Below are positions 8,014 through 17,683 of a DNA stretch of 64,000 nt, piece by piece. The stretch is from an uncultured Roseiflexaceae bacterium (lineage in GTDB: Bacteria; Chloroflexota; Chloroflexia; Chloroflexales; Roseiflexaceae). How positions within the stretch are numbered: position 1 is the stretch's first letter; each line of letters starts with the position of its first letter. The stretch lies in NCBI GenBank assembly GCA_937988885.1, contig CALKHR010000080.1:1-64000 (forward strand), read 5' to 3'. The notes beneath the pieces were generated by a model. That model ran no database searches. It had not been told where the DNA came from and worked only from the letters and a program-made list of their open reading frames with translations. A program made the translations under genes and the position numbers.

Positions 8014-9474
8014 TCATTCGTCCTCATCCTCAGGGTTGGCGGCGCGTATCAAACTGACCGCGCCGATCAGCGCGCCGATGATCGCCAACGGCCAAGCCAA
8101 CACCTTCGGGAAGCGCGCACTCAGCAACGAGACGCTCAGCAGCAGCGCGCCGATCGTGGCGCCCACGGTGCGTTCGTTGCGCTGCAGCGATGTGCTACTG
8201 ACCGCCTGCAACGTGGCACTCACACGAGCCATGCGGGCGCTCGGCATGCGCACACGCGGGTGATGCTGACGCGCCACACGTTCGGCGCGGCTTTCGGGCC
8301 GTGTAGGGTGTGGCCCCCGTTGCCCACCGAGGATCTCGCGAGCATTCTCCAAGTCTTCCTCGTACATCGCCTCCATCGCTGCCGCGAACCGCCGATCCTC
8401 AGCCACCAGGTCGATCTCCCAGTTGGTCATCAGCCCTGTGATGTTCATATTTGTGGAACCGACCCGCGCCCACCAACCATCGGCCACGATCGTCTTGGCG
8501 TGCATCATCGGGCCAGCGTACTCCCAGATCCGCACGCCCGATTGCAGCAGTGGCCGATACCCGTAGCGCGAAAGCGGCCCGACCAATAGCACATCGTTGG
8601 TGGAAGGCAGCAGAATGCGCACATCGACGCCATCGCGCGCGGCGGCCATAATCGCCTCGCGCAGGATCGGCGTGGCCAAGAAGTACGCATCGGCGATCCA
8701 GATGCGCTCCTCGACACCCGCCAGTAGCACCTGCAGTGTGCGCAGCATTCGTAGTCGCCCCGGCTCCTGCACGATCACCCGCGCTTCGATCTCGCCTGCC
8801 GGTGGAATCGTGGCGATGTCGGGCACCTCGTCGGGTGGCAGCGGCGTGCCCTGGCTATCCCAAATATCGGCGAACGCCCGCTCCAGGTCGGCGATTGCTG
8901 GCCCCGTGACGCGCACCGCCGTGTCGCGATAGGGCAACCCCGTCACGGGCGAGAAGGCCAGCCACGCATCGGCGATACAGACACCGCCGATTGAGGCGTA
9001 GACGCCATCGACGGCCAGCAGTTTGCGATGGTCGCGCTGGAAGATATCGAGCGGAGCGCCATCCCACAGCGGGTTCACCACCCGCACATCGACTCCAGCG
9101 CGGCGTAGGCGTCGCCAGAACGAGTTCGGCACATCGAGCGAGCCGAACCAGTCGTAGAGCACGCGCACGCGCACACCAGCCGCCGCGCGCTCGGCAAGCG
9201 CCTCCGCGAAGCGCTGCCCGATTGTGTCGTTCTTGAAGATGTAGTTTTCGAGGTGGATCCAGCGCTCGGCTCGGCTGATCGCCGCCAGCCAATCCTCGTA
9301 GGTGGCCGCGCCGTCCTGCAGGAGCGCCAAGGCGTTACCGTAGCGCAGTGGCGCGTTGCTGACCCGCGTGAGCGCTCGGCTGAGTCGTTCATCGCGCAGA
9401 TTGTACAGCGGGCGCGCCAGTGGTGGCTCGATCTCACCAGCCACCTGTATTGGGAGACGTCTTCTATAATTCAT
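8014..9474 (-). CDS. Phospholipase D-like / cardiolipin synthase family protein
   Basis: 486 residues with two HKD motifs typical of phospholipase D-fold phosphatidyltransferases: H149-K151-D156 (DHRKLLAVD) and H325-K327-D332 (MHAKTIVAD, followed by GSTNMN). The C-terminal 60 residues form two hydrophobic helices (about 432-478), which would hold it in the membrane after the catalytic domains. Cardiolipin synthases usually carry N-terminal helices, so the C-terminal anchor is slightly unusual. Likely role: cardiolipin or related phospholipid synthesis, though other transphosphatidylation is possible. Single gene on the minus strand; the start at 9474 has only a weak ribosome binding site. Confidence 0.88.
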   Translation of the reverse strand: MNYRRRLPIQVAGEIEPPLARPLYNLRDERLSRALTRVSNAPLRYGNALALLQDGAATYEDWLAAISRAERWIHLENYIFKNDTIGQRFAEALAERAAAGVRVRVLYDWFGSLDVPNSFWRRLRRAGVDVRVVNPLWDGAPLDIFQRDHRKLLAVDGVYASIGGVCIADAWLAFSPVTGLPYRDTAVRVTGPAIADLERAFADIWDSQGTPLPPDEVPDIATIPPAGEIEARVIVQEPGRLRMLRTLQVLLAGVEERIWIADAYFLATPILREAIMAAARDGVDVRILLPSTNDVLLVGPLSRYGYRPLLQSGVRIWEYAGPMMHAKTIVADGWWARVGSTNMNITGLMTNWEIDLVAEDRRFAAAMEAMYEEDLENAREILGGQRGPHPTRPESRAERVARQHHPRVRMPSARMARVSATLQAVSSTSLQRNERTVGATIGALLLSVSLLSARFPKVLAWPLAIIGALIGAVSLIRAANPEDEDE

Positions 9475-9884
9475 GAGTGCAACTCAAAGGCTTATTCAGG
9501 ACAACAAACATGGTCTCTAGTATCTCGAAACGATCCAAGAGGGGTGAGTTTGAACATTGTGCGGAATTGGGTGGATGGTGAAGATGTGCGCCCTTCCAAA
9601 CCCCAACAATACCCAGTTCGGTGGGGAACTGGGTATTCTAGCACCACGAGCTAGCTTCAAGCACAACTTGTCGAGCAAACATACGCGATAACAGAGTAAG
9701 CCATGTATCAGCCCGCAAGACAGGCTCGACAATGGCATTTTGCGTTCCGAATGGGCATTTGCAACTTTTGTACCGCTGTTTCTTTATTGTACGGCCTTCG
9801 TCAAGTGGCGTTGCTTGCGCTTTAGCGGTATACTGTGCCTCGCTATTCCCGTCTGTCTCTGTGATTGCAAAGGATGTTGTCACT
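9475..9884. other. Intergenic region between divergent genes
   Basis: 410 bp between the PLD gene (minus) and the oxidoreductase (plus). It holds a perfect 11-bp stem at 9608-9637 (AATACCCAGTT/AACTGGGTATT) and a TATACT at 9829-9834, a possible -10 for the downstream gene without a convincing -35. No coding sequence is supported. Confidence 0.6.
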
Positions 9885-10994
9885 ATGAGTCACACCCCCG
9901 TCAATGTCGGCGTGATCGGTTGCGGTAATATCAGCGGGATTTATCTTGAGGCTGGGAAGAAGTTCGATATCCTCAATATCGTCGGTTGTGCTGATCTCGA
10001 TCTGGAGCGGGCACGGGCGCAGGCCGCCAAGTACGATGTGCCGTGGGCTGGCTCGGTCGAGGATCTGCTTGCCAACCCCGAAGTCGAACTTATCATCAAC
10101 CTAACGGTGCCCCAAGCCCATGCGAGCATCGCGTTGGCGGCGGTGCAAGCAGGCAAGCACATCTACAACGAGAAGCCGCTCACGATCGAGCGTGCCGAGG
10201 CGCGGCAACTGCTCGAACTGGCCGAGGCGCGCGGGCTGCGTGTGGGCTGCGCTCCCGACACCTTCCTGGGTGGCGGTTTGCAGACCTGCCGCAAGCTGAT
10301 CGATGAGGGCGCGATCGGCACACCCGTCGGCGCGACAGCATTTATGATGTCGCGTGGCGTCGAGCGTTGGCACCCCAACCCCAACTTCTACTACCAGCCT
10401 GGCGCCGGCCCAATGTTTGACATGGGGCCGTACTACCTCACCGCGCTGACCTCGATGCTCGGCCCGGTTAAGCGCGTCACTGGCTCGGCCCAGATCTCGT
10501 TCCCCGAGCGGCTCATCTACAGCCAGCCGCACGCAGGCGAGATCATCAAGGTCACGACGCCCACCCTGATCAGCGGTGTGTTCGATTTCGCCTCCGGCGC
10601 GGTCGGCACCATCATCACCACGTTCGACGTGTGGTACGCCGAACTGCCACGCATCGAGATCTACGGCTCGGAGGGCACGCTCAGCGTTCCCGATCCGAAC
10701 ACCTTCGGCGGGCCTGTGCGCCTGCGCCGAATGGGTGAGCAGCAGTGGAGCGAGATTCCGATCGAACACGGTTACACCGAAAACAGCCGCGGCTTGGGCG
10801 TGGCCGATATGGCCTACGGTATCCGCAACGGTCGGGCGCATCGGGCATCCGGCCAACTGGCCTATCACGTCCTCGATCTGATGCACGCCTTTCTCGACTC
10901 CTCGCGTGAGGGCCGACACATTATGATCGAGAGTACGATGGAGCGCCCCGCCGCATTGCCCATCGAATGGCCGAACGCTCCTGAGAACGACTAG
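9885..10994 (+). CDS. Gfo/Idh/MocA family oxidoreductase
   Basis: 369 residues. The N-terminal Rossmann domain begins at once with VGVIGCGNISG and contains the family motif EKPL (NEKPLTIE) that carries the catalytic-region Lys; the C-terminal alpha/beta domain carries GPMFDMGPYYL. Enzymes of this family oxidise or reduce sugars and cyclitols using NAD(P). The ATG at 9885 is preferred to upstream frames because AAAGGA lies 10 nt before it and homology starts there. It is followed by a hairpin terminator at 11008. The substrate cannot be assigned. Confidence 0.92.
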   Translation: MSHTPVNVGVIGCGNISGIYLEAGKKFDILNIVGCADLDLERARAQAAKYDVPWAGSVEDLLANPEVELIINLTVPQAHASIALAAVQAGKHIYNEKPLTIERAEARQLLELAEARGLRVGCAPDTFLGGGLQTCRKLIDEGAIGTPVGATAFMMSRGVERWHPNPNFYYQPGAGPMFDMGPYYLTALTSMLGPVKRVTGSAQISFPERLIYSQPHAGEIIKVTTPTLISGVFDFASGAVGTIITTFDVWYAELPRIEIYGSEGTLSVPDPNTFGGPVRLRRMGEQQWSEIPIEHGYTENSRGLGVADMAYGIRNGRAHRASGQLAYHVLDLMHAFLDSSREGRHIMIESTMERPAALPIEWPNAPEND

Positions 10995-11007
10995 GAACGT
11001 GTTGTTG

Positions 11008-11057
11008 ACCACCGACGAGCGGCGAGGCATGCTGTTTGTCGGTGGTTCCTTTGTTTA
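11008..11057 (+). terminator. Rho-independent terminator after the Gfo/Idh/MocA gene
   Basis: ACCACCGAC (11008-11016) pairs with GTCGGTGGT (11038-11046), followed by TCCTTTGTTT. Confidence 0.6.
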
Positions 11058-11151
11058 AAACGTGGCGGGTCAACGAGGATCTTGCTCACCAAGATGATCA
11101 GATCGAGAGATGGGCGACATGTCGCTCATCTCTCGCAGAGGAGAAGCAATC

Positions 11152-13278
11152 GTGACAGAGATAGCTGATATTCGATATGTGCGGGGCGCTTGCCCTCACG
11201 ATTGCCCAGACACCTGCGCCACGATCACCGAAGTGCGCGATGGCCGCGCCATCCGCTTCTACGCCGACAAATCGCACCCGATCACCCAAGGTTGGCTGTG
11301 CGCCAAAGTGCGCCCCTACCTCGATCGCGTTTACCACCCCGAGCGGCTCACGCACCCGTTGCGCCGCGTCGGGCCGAAGGGTGCGGGCCAGTGGGAGCGC
11401 ATCACCTGGGAGGAGGCCATCAACGAGATCGCCACGCGTTGGAAGGCGATCATTGCTGAGCATACCGCAGCCGCCATTCTGCCCTATTCCTACAGCGGCA
11501 CGCTCGGGTTGCTGCAATTGGCGGTCTGCAACGAGCGCTTGTGGAATCGGATGGGCGCCAGCGGCCTTGAGCGGGCGATCTGCGGGGCCGCCGGAGAGAC
11601 AGTGGTTGCTTTGACGATGGGCGCGCGCATGGCTCCCGACAATCACGATCTGTTGCAGAGCACGTTGATCCTGATCTGGGGCCACAACCCGGCCAGCACA
11701 AGCCCTCACTCCATGCCGCTGATCCGCCAGGCGCAGAAGAACGGCGCGTATGTCGTCGTTGTCGATCCGCGCCGCACCATCACGGCCCGCTCCGCCGATC
11801 TGCACATTCAGCCGCGCCCCGCCACCGATGGCGCGCTCGCCTTGGGCTTGATGCACGTGATCTTCAGCGAAAACCTGCACGACGAAGCCTGGCTCGAAGC
11901 GCACAGCATCGGTTGGCGCGAACTGCGCGAACGTGTCGCAGACTACCCGCCCGAGCGTGCCGCCGAGATCACGGGCGTTCCCGCCGAAACCATCGTAGCG
12001 TTGGCGCGCCGCTACGCCACCACCAAGCCCGCGATGCTCAAGACCGCCGACGGCGTGCAGCGTCACGTCAACGGCGGGCAGACCTTCCGCGCGCTCTGCT
12101 GCCTGCCAGCCGTGGTGGGTCAGTACGGCGTGCGGGGCGGTGGCTTCTCCTACAGCACCAGCGGCTACCTACAGTGGGATTCCGAAGCGGTTGGGCACGC
12201 CAGCGAATGCCCGCCAACACCCCGCATCATCAACATGAATCGGCTCGGCGCGGCGCTCGAAGGCGAAGTTGAAGGCCCACCGATTCAGTCGCTGTTCGTG
12301 TTTTGCGCCAACCCGGTCGCCTCCTCGCCGAACTCGGGGCGCATTGTGGCGGGGCTCCAGCGCGAGGACCTGTTCACCGTCGTGCACGACCTGTTTATGA
12401 CCGACACCGCGCAGTACGCCGACATCGTGTTGCCCGCCACCAGCCAACTGGAGCAGATCGACCTGCACAAGCCCTACGGCCACCGCAACCTGCAGTACAA
12501 CCACGCCGCCATCGCGCCGCTGGGCGAATCGAAGAGCAATTGGGATGTGATGCGGTTGCTGGCCACAGCGATGGGCTACGATGAGCCGTGGCTGCATGAG
12601 AGTGCCGAACAAGTCATCCACGGCATCATCGAGGCGACCCGCGCCAGCAGTGAGCGCGCTCGCAGCCTGCTCGAAGGCGTCACATTCGAGCGCCTGCAGG
12701 CCGAAGGCACCGTGCCGCTGCACTTCGCGCCCGGCAACGACGTGCCCTTCGCCGATGGCGTCTTCCCCACGCCGTCCGGCAAGATCGAGCTGTACTGCGA
12801 AGCGATGCGCGAGCACGGCCTCGACCCGCTGCCCGAATACGTGGAGCCAGCGCTCTTCGAAGAACTGCGACCCAGCCGCAACGGCCAGGGCAAGCGTAAA
12901 CCCGAGGAGCAGCCGTTGATCCTGCTCTCCAGCGCCTCGCACCATTTCGTCTCCAGCAGCTTCGCCAATCAAGCGAGCCTGATCGCCAAAGAGGGCAAAC
13001 CGTTCATCGAGATCAACCCAGCCGACGCCGCCGAGCGGGGCGTCGTGGAGGGCGATATGGTAGTGGTTGGCAATCAACGCGGCTCGTGCGAGCTACGCGC
13101 CGTCGTCACCGACGATGTGCCGCCCGGCGTAGCGGTCGCGCCGAAAGGCCCGTGGGCGCGGCTCTCTCCTGGCGGGCGCAACATCAACTGGACCACCTCC
13201 GACGAACTGGGCGACATCGCGGGCCAAAGCACCTTCCACACCAACCTCGTCTATGTGCAACGCAGCGGCATGGCTTGA
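11152..13278 (+). CDS. Molybdopterin-dependent oxidoreductase catalytic subunit
   Basis: 708 residues from GTG 11152 (GAGG upstream). It is a member of the DMSO reductase/BisC superfamily: an N-terminal [4Fe-4S] site with C14, C18, C22 and C50, then the molybdopterin domains, and a C-terminal dinucleotide-binding domain (about 590-705, SSASHHFVSS, then GVAVAPKGPW). A Cys in ERAICGAAG (C144) lies where the Mo ligand may be. There is no Tat signal and no electron-transfer subunit or membrane anchor nearby, so a cytoplasmic single-subunit enzyme using an unlinked electron carrier is inferred. Substrate unknown. Confidence 0.92.
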   Translation: MTEIADIRYVRGACPHDCPDTCATITEVRDGRAIRFYADKSHPITQGWLCAKVRPYLDRVYHPERLTHPLRRVGPKGAGQWERITWEEAINEIATRWKAIIAEHTAAAILPYSYSGTLGLLQLAVCNERLWNRMGASGLERAICGAAGETVVALTMGARMAPDNHDLLQSTLILIWGHNPASTSPHSMPLIRQAQKNGAYVVVVDPRRTITARSADLHIQPRPATDGALALGLMHVIFSENLHDEAWLEAHSIGWRELRERVADYPPERAAEITGVPAETIVALARRYATTKPAMLKTADGVQRHVNGGQTFRALCCLPAVVGQYGVRGGGFSYSTSGYLQWDSEAVGHASECPPTPRIINMNRLGAALEGEVEGPPIQSLFVFCANPVASSPNSGRIVAGLQREDLFTVVHDLFMTDTAQYADIVLPATSQLEQIDLHKPYGHRNLQYNHAAIAPLGESKSNWDVMRLLATAMGYDEPWLHESAEQVIHGIIEATRASSERARSLLEGVTFERLQAEGTVPLHFAPGNDVPFADGVFPTPSGKIELYCEAMREHGLDPLPEYVEPALFEELRPSRNGQGKRKPEEQPLILLSSASHHFVSSSFANQASLIAKEGKPFIEINPADAAERGVVEGDMVVVGNQRGSCELRAVVTDDVPPGVAVAPKGPWARLSPGGRNINWTTSDELGDIAGQSTFHTNLVYVQRSGMA

Positions 13279-13333
13279 CAAGGTGACCAGGTGATTGGGC
13301 GCGTCTCAAACGATGCTTACCCTTCACAAAAAC

Positions 13334-13373
13334 GTGGTATCGACTTCTGCGCGTAGTAGGAGGTCGATACCAC
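13334..13373 (+). repeat. Dispersed stem-loop element, copy 4
   Basis: GTGGTATCGAC (13334-13344) pairs perfectly with 13363-13373 and the stem continues inward with wobble pairs. The flank CACAAAAAACG, then ACCTTG, matches the corresponding flank of copy 2 at 24986-25007, which confirms family membership. The rest of 13279-13655 is non-coding and includes a tract of repeated AATCTGTG units (13452-13508) similar to 2696-2715. Confidence 0.6.
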
Positions 13374-13655
13374 AAAAAACGACAACCACCTTGAAACAGC
13401 CTCTGATACATACCCTTATTGAAATCAACATCCCACAACAAATCCAATCACAAATCTGCGAAATCTGTGTAATCTGTGGATTTATCAACCCCATAAATCT
13501 GTGGATACCTCTCCCCCGCTCAGTTTGACAATATTTCAACCATATGGTACATGAAGACGTACATTGCTTGGTTCGCCTAGAACTCCAATTGCCTGGGGCG
13601 CACCCTCGAAGGTGCCTCGTGCGGATCATGATGTCCGCTCCTAGAAAGGGATGCC

Positions 13656-14660
13656 TTGCTACGCATCTTTCGGCCCGCGCTTGTCCTACTCTCAGCCCTA
13701 TTCTTATGCGTGAGCCTCATTGCTGCACGGCCTCTGCCAACTAAATCACCCACCGTCGCCATCGCCGCCCCCACCACAACACTCGTGAACCTACTCGATC
13801 CTTCGGAATACGAGAACCTGCTTGCATCGAGCAAACAGGGCGTATCACTGGGCGGTGGAAAATCGGTCGCATCTATCAGCCAAGAACCCGTGCTTAAAAC
13901 CGCCGTCACCAAACGGCAACGCATATTTCAGCAAGGTGGCCAAGTACACGCGGCCATACCCGGCAACGGCCCGTACATGTCCGGCACACTCGTTGCGCAA
14001 ACCCAGCGCCTCGATCTCTACGTCGGCTCCAACACTTTTAGCGCCGAGCAGATCGCCGCAAACGCACCCTTGCTCGAACAACTGCTGCGCGAGAGCGAAC
14101 GACGCCTCGGCACCACCCTCGAACACCGCATCTCGCTCGCGTTCTACCGCAGCGGCCTTGCTCCCATACGCGGCGTGCGCGGCATGGCCTACACCGACAG
14201 CGGGCAAGCCGAGATCTACTATCAAGCGCACGAGGACATCAACAGCGCCATCACCGTCGCGGTTCACGAGATCGCGCACCATCTCGAAGAAGCGCGCTAC
14301 GGCCACGAAGTGCAACGGCGTGCCGACACCATCCTGCACGAAGGATTCGCAACCTGGATCACAGGCCCACGCTGGCTCGAAAAATACGAAGCCACCACCT
14401 GGAAGGAACGCGCCCAACACCTTCGTGACGCGGGCATCCCGCTGCGCCTGCTGAGCGCCGAGCACTACGGCGCCAACAACGCCTACGAACTCTGGGCCTC
14501 GTTCTGCGACTTCCTGATCGAGCGGTACGGCATCGAAACCTTCGACGCGCTCTACAGCAGCGGTCGTGGGCGCGCGCACGGCTCCTCGGATTATCAGGGT
14601 ATCACGGGCAAAACCATCGACGAACTAGCCGAAGATTGGCGCATCTGGCTGAGCGAATAG
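13656..14660 (+). CDS. Secreted gluzincin-type metalloprotease (peptidase MA-like)
   Basis: 334 residues. A hydrophobic signal sequence at 1-24 is followed by a low-complexity stretch and then a peptidase MA-like domain: zinc motif H204-E205-x2-H208 (VAVHEIAHHLEE) and a third ligand E229 in LHEGFATWI. The C-terminal part (LWASFCDFLIERYG) has the helical shape typical of this fold. The start is TTG at 13656, with AAAGGG 5 nt upstream. It likely acts outside the membrane; substrate unknown. A strong bidirectional hairpin at 14878 separates it from the convergent aldehyde dehydrogenase gene. Confidence 0.8.
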   Translation: MLRIFRPALVLLSALFLCVSLIAARPLPTKSPTVAIAAPTTTLVNLLDPSEYENLLASSKQGVSLGGGKSVASISQEPVLKTAVTKRQRIFQQGGQVHAAIPGNGPYMSGTLVAQTQRLDLYVGSNTFSAEQIAANAPLLEQLLRESERRLGTTLEHRISLAFYRSGLAPIRGVRGMAYTDSGQAEIYYQAHEDINSAITVAVHEIAHHLEEARYGHEVQRRADTILHEGFATWITGPRWLEKYEATTWKERAQHLRDAGIPLRLLSAEHYGANNAYELWASFCDFLIERYGIETFDALYSSGRGRAHGSSDYQGITGKTIDELAEDWRIWLSE

Positions 14661-14877
14661 CCAATACAGCGCCCTGCCCGATCCTCAACGCCTTGCCTCT
14701 TTTTAACACCGTCGTTTTGGGGAAAAGAGAAGTAACCGCGATCCTATCGCCCGTCGCTGCGGGCAAACAACGTCGTGTTCAACGTGTGCGCGCTCGGACA
14801 GCTGTGGCGCTTCGCGCCAAAACGCGCGCCGCTTGAGGCGCGGCCCATCGTCGCCAGCGTCGCCCCACAACGCAGAA

Positions 14878-14911
14878 GCGGGGCGGTTTGGTCAACACCA
14901 AACCACCCCGC
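14878..14911. terminator. Bidirectional terminator hairpin
   Basis: A 15-bp stem (14878-14892 with 14897-14911, one wobble, 4-nt loop) between the convergent metalloprotease and aldehyde dehydrogenase genes. Confidence 0.65.
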
Positions 14912-14935
14912 CTCACCATCACCATAACGCAACGG

Positions 14936-16372
14936 CTAATACGAGAGATTCATCACCAGCAACTTCGGCTCGGTCATCTCCTCGATCGCATACTTCAGCC
15001 CCTCGCGCCCGAAGCCCGACTGCTTCACGCCGCCGTACGGCATCGGGTCGATGCGCCAAGTCGGCACCTCGTTCACCATCACGCCGCCGACCTCCAGCGC
15101 CTCGTACGCCTGGAAGATCCGCCCGACATCGCGGGTGAACACACCGGCCTGCAAGCCAAAGTTGCTATTGTTCACCGCCTCCAGCGCCTCCTCGAACGTC
15201 GAATAGCGCTGCACCGTCACCACTGGCGCGAAGATCTCCTGATTGTTGATCTTCAGATCAGCGCCAGCCTTCACCACCACCGTCGGCGCAACCTTGCCGC
15301 CATCGACAGTGCCGCCGGTCACACACTCCGCGCCAGCCTTGCGGGCCTCATCGAGCCAATTCGCCACGCGCTCGCCCTCGCCATCGTTGATCAGCGAGCC
15401 GAGATCGGTATCCTCGCTGAGTGGGTGGCCCAACTTCAGCGCCTTCACCTGCGGCACAAACTGCTCAAGGAACGCATCGTAGAGCGAATCGTGAACAAAA
15501 ATGCGCTGCACGCTGATGCAACTCTGGCCCGCGTAGGTGAAGCCGCCCATCACGCAGCGCGACACCGCATACGCCAGATCCGCATCCTCGTGAATGATCA
15601 CGCCAGCGTTGCCGCCGAGTTCTAGCGTCACACGCTTGCGCCCTGCGCGGCGCTTCATATCCCAGCCCACGCTCGGCGACCCAGTGAACGTCAGCAACTT
15701 GAAGCGCTCGTCCTCCACCAGCGGCGCCGCATCGCTGCTATTGAGCGGCAACACGCTGAGCGCGCCCTCCGGCCAACCCGCCTCCGCGATCACCTCGGCC
15801 AACTTCAGCGCCGAGATCGGCGTCTGCGATGCGGGCTTGAGCACCACCGGGCAACCCGCCGCAATCGCGGGAGCCAACTTGTGCGCCACCAGATTCAGCG
15901 GGAAGTTGAAAGGCGAGATCGCAGCGATCGGGCCGATCGGGAAACGCCGCACAATCGCCGGACGATCCTCACCGCCGGGCAACGCATCGAGATGCAGCAC
16001 CTCGTCGTGGAAGCGTGAAGCCTCCTCGGCGGCGGTGGCGAACGTCGTGATGCTCCGGCCAACCTCAACGCGGGCCTGCTTGATCGGCTTACCGGCCTCC
16101 TGCGCGATTGTGCGGGCGAACTCCTCGGAGCGCTCGCTCAACGTCGCGGAGACCTTGCGCAAAATCGCCGCCCGTGCATGAGCGGGCAACCGTCGTGTCA
16201 CCTCAAACGCCTTCACAGACGCCTGAATGGCCTGCTCAAGTTGCTCGGTGTTCGCCCGATGGACAACACCAACTGGCTCGCCATCGTAGGGGCACGCGAC
16301 GGTATATGGAGTGCCATCCTGCCAGGCACCCGCCAAGAAAAGGCGATATTCGGGTGGATTCGTCTGCGTCAT
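14936..16372 (-). CDS. Aldehyde dehydrogenase family protein
   Basis: 478 residues from the ATG at 16372 (AAAGGA 7 nt upstream). It is an NAD(P)-dependent aldehyde dehydrogenase with the catalytic general base Glu in VTLELGGNAG and the catalytic Cys in YAGQSCISVQR; the cofactor segment FTGSPSVGWDMKRR is also clear. The sequence style (EYRLFLAGAWQDG, and KPIKQARVEVGRSITTF) resembles the lactaldehyde/non-phosphorylating glyceraldehyde-3-phosphate dehydrogenase branch. It oxidises an aldehyde to the acid in the cytoplasm; substrate unassigned. It is transcribed divergently from the amidase operon. Confidence 0.93.
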   Translation of the reverse strand: MTQTNPPEYRLFLAGAWQDGTPYTVACPYDGEPVGVVHRANTEQLEQAIQASVKAFEVTRRLPAHARAAILRKVSATLSERSEEFARTIAQEAGKPIKQARVEVGRSITTFATAAEEASRFHDEVLHLDALPGGEDRPAIVRRFPIGPIAAISPFNFPLNLVAHKLAPAIAAGCPVVLKPASQTPISALKLAEVIAEAGWPEGALSVLPLNSSDAAPLVEDERFKLLTFTGSPSVGWDMKRRAGRKRVTLELGGNAGVIIHEDADLAYAVSRCVMGGFTYAGQSCISVQRIFVHDSLYDAFLEQFVPQVKALKLGHPLSEDTDLGSLINDGEGERVANWLDEARKAGAECVTGGTVDGGKVAPTVVVKAGADLKINNQEIFAPVVTVQRYSTFEEALEAVNNSNFGLQAGVFTRDVGRIFQAYEALEVGGVMVNEVPTWRIDPMPYGGVKQSGFGREGLKYAIEEMTEPKLLVMNLSY

Positions 16373-16531
16373 TACAGCATCCTTTCGGTACAACCTCGTG
16401 GTGCACCTATTGTAGCACGCTCCTCGCGGATCTGGAGCGGAACGTGTCACCCGCCAAACTCGTCTGATCTACGGCTGCCAGCGCCACACACGCATCGTAT
16501 CCTACGGTATGATGTGGCAGGAGGAAGCACT

Positions 16532-17680
16532 GTGAGACGATACCTGAACTATCTACCGATCGTACTGCTGCTCTGCGCACCACTCACCGCTGCGCCCGCG
16601 ACCGCCGAACAGACCTGGTGGCACACCCAAGCGCTCAGCACAGCGCACCTGCGCGGCGGCAGCGCCACCAACATCATCGTTGAGGACGACGGATGGTTGC
16701 AGCTTGAGCCGGGCATTGCGCAGGGCACTATCGAGACAGCGCCGATCAGCGTGGCATTGCCCTTCGACGCCGTGAGCCTGCGTTGGCGCGAGCAGCGCGA
16801 AGGAGACGCCGCGCTCGACCTGCGGCTGCGCACCAGTGCCGATGGCGTCGCTTGGAGCACGTGGCACGACGTTCACGCCGACCCGCATGCCGCCTCACCC
16901 GATGGCTGGCAGCACGGTGAACTGCTGCTGTTGGGCAGCGAGACGGGCTTGCAGCGCTACGTGCAGTTGAGCGCGACGCTCGCGGGCATGCGACTGGGCG
17001 ACCTGACGCTGTTCGTGAGCGATGGCAGCCGTGGTCCCACCACCGCCAAAGCGTTGCAGCGCATCGCGCCCAGCAGCGACACGCTGCCGATCGTCTCGCG
17101 CAGCGCGTGGGGCAACCCCGAAGGGCAGGATAGCCCAAACTGGCCGCCAGAGTACGCCCCCGTGACGCATATCATCCTGCATCATACCGCCACCGCCAAC
17201 AGCGCCACCGATTGGGCCGCAGTCGTGCGCAGTATTTGGGCGTATCACGCGCAATCGCTGGGTTGGGGCGACATCGGCTACCACTACCTGATCGACCCAA
17301 ACGGCGTGATCTACGAGGGCCGTGCGGGCGGCGACCAAGCGGAGGCCGGGCACACCCTGGGCTATAATCGGGGCACCATCGGCATCGTGTGGCTGGGGTG
17401 CTTCGATAGCAGCAGCTGCGGCAGTGTGGTTGGCGGCGTAGCGCCGAGCGAGGCATCGCTGCTCGCCGCCGAGGCGCTGATCTCGGCCAAAGCGCAGGAG
17501 CACGGCCTACGCCTCGATGCCGCCGCGACCGATGCGCGGGGCCGCGCGTTCGCAACGCTGAGCGGGCACCAAGATCTGCTGGCCACCGCCTGCCCGGGCG
17601 ATCTGCTCAAAGGGCAGATCGGGCGGTTTCTTGGCTTATCGCCGCAGCGCTTCTATGCGCCAATCGCGTTAACGGGGTAG
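16532..17680 (+). CDS. Secreted N-acetylmuramoyl-L-alanine amidase (PGRP-type Amidase_2)
   Basis: 382 residues from GTG 16532 with GGAGGAA 6 nt upstream. It has a signal peptide (1-26), an N-terminal beta-sandwich-like region (about 30-165), then a PGRP/Amidase_2 domain: RSAWG at 190, zinc His in ILHHTA (217-218), GYHYLID, YEGRAGGDQAEAGHTLGYN, and the ligands H346 and C354 in GHQDLLATACPGD. The Cys zinc ligand is present, so amidase activity is expected rather than mere binding. It cleaves the lactyl-peptide bond of peptidoglycan outside the membrane. Only 3 nt separate it from the kinase-like gene, so the RNA-repair pair appears to be cotranscribed. Confidence 0.9.
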   Translation: MRRYLNYLPIVLLLCAPLTAAPATAEQTWWHTQALSTAHLRGGSATNIIVEDDGWLQLEPGIAQGTIETAPISVALPFDAVSLRWREQREGDAALDLRLRTSADGVAWSTWHDVHADPHAASPDGWQHGELLLLGSETGLQRYVQLSATLAGMRLGDLTLFVSDGSRGPTTAKALQRIAPSSDTLPIVSRSAWGNPEGQDSPNWPPEYAPVTHIILHHTATANSATDWAAVVRSIWAYHAQSLGWGDIGYHYLIDPNGVIYEGRAGGDQAEAGHTLGYNRGTIGIVWLGCFDSSSCGSVVGGVAPSEASLLAAEALISAKAQEHGLRLDAAATDARGRAFATLSGHQDLLATACPGDLLKGQIGRFLGLSPQRFYAPIALTG

Positions 17681-17683
17681 CGT

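Noticed and set aside
10101..12066. Long antisense frames (309 and 322 codons) over the oxidoreductase and molybdoenzyme genes
   Set aside because: No domain, no plausible starts, and the plus-strand genes have strong motifs.
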